Position numbers and translations under genes: made by a program. The notes below the pieces were generated by a model. It saw only the letters and a list, made by a program, of their open reading frames with translations. It ran no database searches and was not told where the DNA came from. A stretch of DNA of 10,929 nt from an uncultured Eubacteriales bacterium (GTDB taxonomy: Bacteria > Bacillota_A > Clostridia > Christensenellales > Aristaeellaceae): NCBI GenBank assembly GCA_902803675.1, contig CADCQZ010000472.1, positions 1 to 10,929 of the forward strand, read 5' to 3'. Position 1 is the stretch's first letter. Each line of letters opens with the position of its first letter. Positions 6,340-10,929 of the stretch are shown here, piece after piece.

Positions 6340-7998
6340 TTACATTTCCAGTTTTTCATAGGCGCGCACGCCCACCTTCTCAAGCAGCAGCCAGGCCGCG
6401 GCGGTCAGGACAAGGACGGCGCCCGTCAGATACCAGGTGAGGCCTTTCAGGCCGGCGCTGAGGACGGCGTAAGTGACAAGGCCCAGCAGACCGAGCACCG
6501 CGAAGCCCGCCAGAAGGGAAAAGATCTGATTGAAGTTCTGCTTCACCGCCTCGGTCTCCGTCATCCAGGAGAGCTTGGGCCTGATGGCGTCAAAGGTCAC
6601 CGCGACGCAGGAGAAGGCGAAGGACAAAAGCAGGGACCAGATGAAGGCCTTGAGCACCTGGAGCCACAGGGTGGGCAGGATCACCATCAGGGCCGCGGTG
6701 GGGATGACCAGGCCTGCCGCGGCCAGGATAAAGCCGCTGAGCACTTTCGCCCGGAGCTTCAGGGACGCCGGGGCCGGCAGGCTCATCATCAGGCCGTGAC
6801 GGTTCCCCTCCCGGGACACGGCGGTGGAGCAGGCGGTGTTCATGCCGCCCATGAAGGAGAAGACGGCGGCGATCACCGCGGCCAGGACCGTCAGGTCCGT
6901 GCCGCCCACGATCATCATCAGCGTGTCGGTGAGGTCATCGCCGGCCTGGCTGAAGCCCATCACCATGCCGCCCGTCATCAGCACGGGCATCATCAGGGCC
7001 GACATGCCGCAGTTGAGCAGGTAGACCGGCGTGCGCAGCACCTCGCGCCACTCCCTCCGAAGAAGGGAGGCCTGGGTGCCCAGGAGACGATAGGCCTCCT
7101 GACGGCGTTTCCTGGCCGTGGATTCCTGGCTCTGGGACGCTGTGGCAAGATAGCCCTCCCCGAAGATGAGGACCGTCAGGGCGACGGCCGCGGCGCCGAC
7201 GGCAAGGAGCAGCGCCAGCTTGCCGGCGCTCCCCATCAGGGCCTCCCCGGCCCATTGAGCCGGAGGGAAAGCGCCGGCCAGGCGGCTGATCCCTTTCTGC
7301 CCGCCGGAGAGCATGGAGACCATCATGTCGCTGTCGGCGCCCACCCGGCCGCTGATCTGCCCCAGGGAGTAATTGAGCACCACGGAGACGAGCATGAAGA
7401 TCATGCTGGCGGCGGTGGCCAGGCCCTCCCTGTGCTTCCGGTAGGCCGGGAGCAGAGTGACCGCGCCGCCCAGGAGGGCGCCCAGAGCCACGGGGATCAG
7501 CGGGATGACGAGCGAGAGCGCCGCCGCCGTCAGGAGGAAAGCCAGGTCGAAACCGGTCCTGGCCATATAGATGCAGGCCATGGGAAGGATCATCATGGCC
7601 GAGACGCCGCACTCCGGCAGATAGATCATGGTGAGCCGGGCCATATACAACGCGCGGCTCCTGACGGGCAGGGGCGCGTAGAGCTCCGTATCCTTCCCGA
7701 AATAGAGGCTGGTGGTGCTCTGCACCACGCAGAAAAGCAGGGAGAGCATGGTGGCGGCCAGGGCCACCAGCTGCATCAGCAGCCCGGGCATGCGCATATA
7801 GATCGCCGCGTCCATCACCTTGATCTCCAGGAAGATCACATAGCCCGCCAGCACCCCGTAGAGCACCAGGAGCCCGATCATCCTCGCGGCCGCCTTTTTA
7901 TCCCCGCCCCCTTTTCGGCCGGTGCCGTACTTGAGGGTGTTGAGGGCCATCCGGATCTGGAGGCGGGCCAGGGTGAAATACTGCTTCATGTCAGTCAT
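6340..7998 (-). CDS. ABC transporter permease (12-helix, exporter type)
   Basis: This is a membrane protein of about 552 residues with roughly twelve hydrophobic segments, including GLLVLYGVLAGYVIF near the start, a pair around LLFCVVQ, and WYLTGAVLVLTAAAWLLL near the end. Two groups of about six helices flank a soluble stretch containing SQESTARKRRQEAYRLL. The LYFGKDTELYAPLPVRSRALYMARL segment is typical of Bacillota ABC-2-like exporter permeases. There is no signal peptide or ATP-binding motif. The substrate is unknown. The gene overlaps the ATPase gene by eight bases, so the two form one transporter. ATGs at 8007, 7998 and 7989 are all possible; none has a strong ribosome site. I chose 7998, with GGGGA eight bases upstream, and translation is probably coupled. 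Confidence 0.88.
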   Translation of the reverse strand: MTDMKQYFTLARLQIRMALNTLKYGTGRKGGGDKKAAARMIGLLVLYGVLAGYVIFLEIKVMDAAIYMRMPGLLMQLVALAATMLSLLFCVVQSTTSLYFGKDTELYAPLPVRSRALYMARLTMIYLPECGVSAMMILPMACIYMARTGFDLAFLLTAAALSLVIPLIPVALGALLGGAVTLLPAYRKHREGLATAASMIFMLVSVVLNYSLGQISGRVGADSDMMVSMLSGGQKGISRLAGAFPPAQWAGEALMGSAGKLALLLAVGAAAVALTVLIFGEGYLATASQSQESTARKRRQEAYRLLGTQASLLRREWREVLRTPVYLLNCGMSALMMPVLMTGGMVMGFSQAGDDLTDTLMMIVGGTDLTVLAAVIAAVFSFMGGMNTACSTAVSREGNRHGLMMSLPAPASLKLRAKVLSGFILAAAGLVIPTAALMVILPTLWLQVLKAFIWSLLLSFAFSCVAVTFDAIRPKLSWMTETEAVKQNFNQIFSLLAGFAVLGLLGLVTYAVLSAGLKGLTWYLTGAVLVLTAAAWLLLEKVGVRAYEKLEM

Positions 7999-8731
7999 TC
8001 TTGTCATCCCCGTTCTCGGTCAGTTCCAGGAAGATCTCTTCCAGGGAAGCGGCGTTCTCCTCCCGCTTCAGATCGTCCATCGTACCTTCCGCCGCCAGCC
8101 TGCCGCCGCGGATGATGGCCAGACGGGTGCAGAGCTTCTCGGCCACTTCCAGCACATGGGTGGAGAAAAAGACGGTCTTCCCCTCGGCGCACTGCCGCTT
8201 CATCTCCTCCTTGAGCAGGAAGGCGGAGCGGGGATCCAGGCCGTTGAGGGGCTCGTCCATGATCCACACCCGGGGGGAGTGCACCAGGGCGCCGATGGTT
8301 GCGATCTTCTGCCGCATGCCTTTGGAATAGGTGCGGATGAGGCTGTTGGCGCTGTCCGTCATCTCGAACAGCTCCAGGTACTCCTCACAGCGCCGCTTCC
8401 TGTCCGCCGCGCTCACATGGTACATATCGGCGATGAACTGGATGTACTCCAGGCCCGTCAGCCTATCGAACAGGTCCGCCCCGTCCGGCACGAAGCCGAT
8501 GACCGCCTTGGCCGCCATGGGATCGGCCGCCATATCGATCCCGTCCACGAAAACGGATCCCGATGTGGGCCTGAGGATGCCCGTGATCATTTTGATGGTG
8601 GTGGTCTTGCCCGCGCCGTTGGGCCCGATGAACCCGAACAGCTCTCCCGGGCCTACCCGCAGTGTCAGATCGTCCACCGCCCTTTTGCCGCTGTTCCCGT
8701 ATTCCTTGGTGACATGTTCCAGCCTGATCAT
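7991..8731 (-). CDS. ABC transporter ATP-binding protein, EcsA-like
   Basis: This 246-residue cytoplasmic ATPase powers the permease encoded next to it. Motifs in order are Walker A GPNGAGKT (36-43), signature YSKGMRQK (135-142), Walker B VWIMDEP (155-161) with Glu160, the D-loop NGLDP, and the switch histidine in FSTHVLE (H192). The usual Q-loop glutamine is replaced: the region reads IGFVPDGADLF with Asp83, a variation I associate with EcsA-like ATPases. The C-terminal SLEEIFLELTENG also fits that group. The ATG at 8731 has AAGGAGG with a nine-base gap. It is the first gene of the five-gene operon, with a promoter at 8764-8793. The direction of transport is probably export, judging by the ABC-2-like partner, but the substrate cannot be read. 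Confidence 0.93.
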   Translation of the reverse strand: MIRLEHVTKEYGNSGKRAVDDLTLRVGPGELFGFIGPNGAGKTTTIKMITGILRPTSGSVFVDGIDMAADPMAAKAVIGFVPDGADLFDRLTGLEYIQFIADMYHVSAADRKRRCEEYLELFEMTDSANSLIRTYSKGMRQKIATIGALVHSPRVWIMDEPLNGLDPRSAFLLKEEMKRQCAEGKTVFFSTHVLEVAEKLCTRLAIIRGGRLAAEGTMDDLKREENAASLEEIFLELTENGDDKND

Positions 8732-8756
8732 GTGATATGACCTCCTTGATCTCGTA

Positions 8757-8802
8757 CGTTCGGATTATAATCCACCGCCGCCCGTTTCTTCAAGGACGAA
8801 CG
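8757..8802. promoter_or_regulatory. Possible operator: palindrome and flanking inverted repeat at the ABC promoter
   Basis: GGATTATAATCC (8762-8773) is a perfect 12-base palindrome that contains the -10 box. CGTTCG (8757-8762) at the predicted transcript start and CGAACG (8797-8802) just upstream of the -35 box form an inverted repeat enclosing the whole promoter. Either could be a repressor site. The central TATAAT is close to self-complementary anyway and the arms are short, so chance is a real alternative. Confidence 0.3.
8764..8793 (-). promoter_or_regulatory. Sigma-A-type promoter of the ABC-tex operon
   Basis: On the minus strand TTGAAG (8788-8793) and a perfect TATAAT (8764-8769) are separated by 18 bases. 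Transcription would begin near 8757, leaving a leader of about 25 bases that contains the AGGAGG site. No other clear promoter was seen further down the five-gene operon. Confidence 0.75.
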
Positions 8803-8836
8803 GCTTAAAAATGCCTTTTCACGCCTCAAACGTCAG

Positions 8837-8867
8837 AAAAAAAGCCCGCCGCTTCGGACAGGCTTTT
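8837..8867 (-). terminator. Intrinsic terminator of the tat operon
   Basis: In minus-strand RNA, an arm starting AAAAGCC (read from 8867 downwards) pairs over 11 positions with a GGGCTTTT-type arm, using two G-U pairs, around a six-base loop. It ends in seven U (8837-8843). On the plus strand the two G-U pairs become A-C mismatches, so the structure is specific to the minus strand. It lies 17 bases after the tatC stop and separates the tat operon from the ABC operon promoter. Confidence 0.88.
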
Positions 8868-8884
8868 AAACTCCCGGGCCGGGA

Positions 8885-9706
8885 TCATTCCCGCTCCCTG
8901 GGCTTGGTGAACCGGGCGACGACCACGCTGATCTCGTAGAGCACGCACAGCGGCACGCCCAGCGCCACCTGGGACACGATGTCCGGCGGCGTGAGGATCG
9001 CGGCCAGGACGAACACGCCCAGGATCACGTACTTGCGTTTCCCCGAGAGCTTTTTATAGTCGGTCCAGCCCATACGGGTGGTCAGGTACAATGCCACGGG
9101 CAGCTGGAAGGCGATACCGAAGGGCACGATGAAGCCGAACAGGAAATTGACGTACTTGTCGATGCTGAGCATCGGGGTGGCCAGATCCTGGCCCGCCACC
9201 AGGAAGAACTCCAGCGCCAGGGTGTACACAGCGAAATAGCAGAAGGTCACGCCCGTCAGGAACAAAAGCAGCGCCAGGAAAAACAGGATCCTGAAGCGCT
9301 TTTTTTCCACCGGATACAGCGCCGGCTTGATGAACCCCCAGATCTGCCAGATGATCACCGGGCTGGCCGCCACCACGGCAGCGATCAGGGCCACCTTGAA
9401 CTTGGTGACCAGGGCCTCGGACATGGCGGTGTAGATGATCTGGATGTTCCTGGACTGGATGGGATCGATGATCCAGCCCATCAGGGGATCGATCGCCAGA
9501 TAAAAGACCGCCACGAACGCCGCCACCACCGCCGCGGCGGAGATGACCAGCACCTTCCTGAGCGCCAGGAGATGGCTGAGCAGCGGGGATCTGTTTTCAA
9601 CCTCCCCGGTCAGCTTTTCTTCCCCGTCCTCTTGCTCGGTCAGGGCCTCCTTATCCGTATCCTCCGGAAGAGCGTTTTCCGTTGGGTTGTGTTCAGACGG
9701 CTCCAT
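8885..9706 (-). CDS. tatC: Twin-arginine translocase subunit TatC
   Basis: TatC is the six-helix membrane receptor that binds twin-arginine signal peptides and exports folded proteins. The 273-residue protein has six hydrophobic segments and family marks: DPLMGWI (73-79), WGFIKPALYPVEKKR (123-137), FGIAFQLPV (196-204) and LTPPDIVSQ (238-246). By eye alignment to E. coli TatC, E134 equals Glu103 and D242 equals Asp211, while Q201 replaces Glu170. Two oddities stand out. The first 40 residues form an extra acidic tail (14 Asp/Glu, three Lys/Arg). The N-terminal motif usually read as HLxELR is HLLALR here, so Ala48 sits where the signal-peptide-contacting Glu15 is expected. The ATG at 9706 starts two bases after the tatA stop with a weak ribosome site, so translation is probably coupled to tatA. 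Confidence 0.97.
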   Translation of the reverse strand: MEPSEHNPTENALPEDTDKEALTEQEDGEEKLTGEVENRSPLLSHLLALRKVLVISAAAVVAAFVAVFYLAIDPLMGWIIDPIQSRNIQIIYTAMSEALVTKFKVALIAAVVAASPVIIWQIWGFIKPALYPVEKKRFRILFFLALLLFLTGVTFCYFAVYTLALEFFLVAGQDLATPMLSIDKYVNFLFGFIVPFGIAFQLPVALYLTTRMGWTDYKKLSGKRKYVILGVFVLAAILTPPDIVSQVALGVPLCVLYEISVVVARFTKPRERE

Positions 9707-9708
9707 GA

Positions 9709-9882
9709 TCAGTCTTTCTTTTCCTCTTCCTTATTCTCTTCCGGGGCGTCTTCCTTGACCTCGTTCTTGAAATCCTTGATGCTCTTGCCCAGGGCCTTGC
9801 CGACGCCCGCCAGCTTTTTGCCGCCGAACAGCACCAGCGCCAGGATGACGATCAGGACGATCTCAGTAGTGCCAAGTCTCAT
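9709..9882 (-). CDS. tatA: Twin-arginine translocase subunit TatA
   Basis: This small gene encodes 57 residues: a short N-terminus, one membrane helix (TEIVLIVILALVL), the FG hinge in LFGGKKL (18-24), an amphipathic helix (LAGVGKALGKSIKDFKNEV) and a short charged tail rich in Glu and Lys. This is the standard TatA plan; TatA oligomers form or weaken the membrane for passage of folded cargo. The ATG at 9882 has a strong AAGGAGG site seven bases upstream. The gene lies 19 bases after tatB and two bases before tatC, in the same direction. Its small size makes it easy to miss. The family call is firm because of the motif order and the position beside tatC. Confidence 0.95.
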   Translation of the reverse strand: MRLGTTEIVLIVILALVLFGGKKLAGVGKALGKSIKDFKNEVKEDAPEENKEEEKKD

Positions 9883-9901
9883 AATGTTTCCTCCTTAAAG
9901 C

Positions 9902-10210
9902 TCAGGGCTTTTTCAGGCCGGTGCTCTTGCGGGCGTCATCCACGCTCTTTTTGAAGTCATTGGACGCGCTGCGGATATCGGCCGTGATGTCGCTGTCCTT
10001 GATGGTCTGGTCCAGATCCTGCTTGATGGACTTGGTCTCCTCGGTGAGCTCATCCCAGCCGATCTCCTGCTTGACCTCCCGGATGAGCTGCCTGGCCTTG
10101 CGGACACACCGCCCCAGCCAGCGCGCGACCTTCGGCAGATCCTTGGGACCCACCACCAGAAAGGCGACAAGCAGGACCAGGATCAACTCCGCGAACCCGA
10201 TATTGAACAC
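9902..10210 (-). CDS. tatB: TatB-like twin-arginine translocase subunit
   Basis: This is a second, distinct TatA/B-family protein of 102 residues. It opens MFNIGFAELILVLLVAFLVVGP, very close to E. coli TatB (MFDIGFSELLLVF), including Glu8 in the membrane helix and a GP hinge at 21-22 instead of FG. A long amphipathic helix (KVARWLGRCVRKARQLIREV) and a charged, helical C-terminal half follow. TatB works with TatC in binding signal peptides. Translation starts at a GTG (10210) with GGAGG nine bases upstream. It is the first gene of the tat operon, with a strong promoter at 10237-10265. In many Bacillota the Tat system lacks a dedicated TatB, so the name is by resemblance; a specialised second TatA is the alternative. 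Confidence 0.9.
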   Translation of the reverse strand: MFNIGFAELILVLLVAFLVVGPKDLPKVARWLGRCVRKARQLIREVKQEIGWDELTEETKSIKQDLDQTIKDSDITADIRSASNDFKKSVDDARKSTGLKKP

Positions 10211-10236
10211 TGTGCCGCCCCTCCTTCCTTAAGGCT

Positions 10237-10265
10237 ATTATATAGGCAGCGGCCCCAAATATCAA
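10237..10265 (-). promoter_or_regulatory. Strong sigma-A-type promoter of the tat operon
   Basis: On the minus strand TTGATA (10260-10265) and TATAAT (10237-10242) are 17 bases apart, close to consensus. Transcription would start near 10230, about 20 bases before the tatB GTG start, so the leader is little more than the ribosome site. Confidence 0.85.
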
Positions 10266-10308
10266 GTGCGATTATTTGACGAATGTCGTCCGCGCCGGTT
10301 TTACGGAA

Positions 10309-10337
10309 TTGTCAAGCGGGCAGATCCGGGCTATAAT
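10309..10337 (+). promoter_or_regulatory. Strong sigma-A-type promoter of the THEP1-like gene
   Basis: TTGTCA (10309-10314) and TATAAT (10332-10337) are 17 bases apart. Transcription would start near 10344, about 31 bases before the ATG at 10375. It faces away from the tat promoter, with 43 bases between the two -35 boxes. Confidence 0.85.
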
Positions 10338-10374
10338 AGAGCCGGAAAACATCGGGAAAAAGGGGGCTTCAAAG

Positions 10375-10929
10375 ATGCACGTGTTCCTGACCGGGGACAG
10401 ACGGGTGGGCAAGAGCCGGGCCGTGAAGCGGGTAACGGAGATGACATCAAGGCCCATCAAAGGGTTCCTGACCCGGTTCCTGACCTCTGAAAGGGGCTCC
10501 TCCTCCCTGTACATGCTCCCGGCGGAAAGGCCCGACAGCTTTGACCCGGAGCACATGGTGGCCTGCCTCACGGACGGGAAAATGCGGCCTGTGCCGGGCA
10601 TGTTCGACACCCTGGGCGTGGATCTTTTGAAGGAAGCCGCGGGCGACCCGGACGCGCTCATACTGATGGACGAGTGCGGGCACCTGGAAAAAAATGCCCC
10701 TTTGTTTCAAAAAGCCATCCTGGACTGCCTGGACGGGCCCGCCCCGGTGCTGGGCGTGCTGCGCAGGGACCAGCCCTGGCATGAGATGATCAAAAACCAT
10801 CCCCGGGTGAGGGTGATCACCGTGACGCCTTATAACAGAGAAGGCCTGGCGGACCGGATCCTGAGGCTCCTTGATGACGACAGCGCCGAAAAAGCCAAGG
10901 ACGCGGAAGAGGAGATCCTCCCATGGGAG
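10375..10929 (+). CDS. THEP1-type nucleoside triphosphatase (3' end beyond window)
   Basis: The reading frame is open for 185 codons to the right edge, without a stop, so the gene is incomplete or ends just outside. It begins with a P-loop, MHVFLTGDRRVGKS (Walker A at 7-14), followed by an IKGFLTRF segment (28-35) like the GFxT motif of the family. The Walker B region is ALILMDECGHLEKN (94-107). The order of motifs and the DE-xG-xxE pattern fit the NTPase_1/THEP1 family (COG1618), cytoplasmic enzymes that hydrolyse nucleoside triphosphates in vitro and whose cellular role is unclear. The ATG at 10375 is preceded by AGGGGG with an eight-base gap. It has its own strong promoter and may lead an operon that continues to the right. 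Related genes often sit near molybdenum-cofactor genes, which cannot be checked here. Confidence 0.8.
   Translation, partial: MHVFLTGDRRVGKSRAVKRVTEMTSRPIKGFLTRFLTSERGSSSLYMLPAERPDSFDPEHMVACLTDGKMRPVPGMFDTLGVDLLKEAAGDPDALILMDECGHLEKNAPLFQKAILDCLDGPAPVLGVLRRDQPWHEMIKNHPRVRVITVTPYNREGLADRILRLLDDDSAEKAKDAEEEILPWE

Noticed and set aside
6244..8115. A 623-codon plus-strand open frame opposite the permease, tex start and ABC ATPase end
   Set aside because: Its protein is rich in His, Gln, Gly and Asp with no recognisable domain, and it runs antisense to three clear genes. It is a by-product of high GC content.
10272..10800. Minus-strand open frames opposite the THEP1-like gene
   Set aside because: They oppose a frame with clear Walker A and B motifs and its own promoter, and show no recognisable domain.

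Overview
The window looks like a chromosomal segment of a GC-rich Gram-positive anaerobe, most likely a member of Bacillota/Clostridia. The reasons are a WhiA N-terminus, a short Bacillus-type mannose-6-phosphate isomerase, an EcsA-like ABC ATPase, strong AGGAGG ribosome sites and consensus sigma-A promoters in the few AT-rich gaps. This placement is inference from gene content and style. Coding density is very high. Almost all genes lie on the minus strand in tightly coupled operons, with two plus-strand genes set between them. I found no rRNA, tRNA, CRISPR array, transposase or phage gene.

Layout from left to right: (1) Positions 1-1978, minus strand: manA, murB and the first 40 codons of whiA, joined by 4-base ATGA overlaps and read from a promoter at 2021-2049. 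(2) Positions 2059-2863, plus strand: a single-gene unit for an ABC/SMC-type ATPase of unknown role, with its own promoter facing away from the manA promoter. It ends at a hairpin (2882-2908) that can also terminate the operon arriving from the right. (3) Positions 2922-8793, minus strand: a five-gene operon encoding an EcsA-like ABC ATPase, a 12-helix permease, the RNA-binding factor Tex, a uridine-phosphorylase-family enzyme and a GNAT acetyltransferase. (4) Positions 8837-10265, minus strand: a complete twin-arginine translocation operon in the order tatB-like, tatA, tatC, with a strong promoter and a strand-specific terminator. The 57-residue tatA is a small gene that is easily missed. (5) Positions 10309-10929, plus strand: a THEP1-type nucleoside triphosphatase gene, running off the right edge.

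The first operon combines hexose-phosphate metabolism (ManA), peptidoglycan precursor synthesis (MurB) and the division/sporulation regulator WhiA, so it reads as a cell-wall and growth unit. The Tat operon supplies the three parts needed to export folded proteins. The five-gene operon has no obvious single pathway. Its last three genes may simply be carried along with an ABC exporter.

I did not find a convincing new system. The points most worth a second look are a Glu-to-Ala change in the N-terminal TatC motif together with a long acidic extension, a separate TatB-like subunit, whiA placed directly after murB without rapZ or yvcK, and the orphan ATPase unit.
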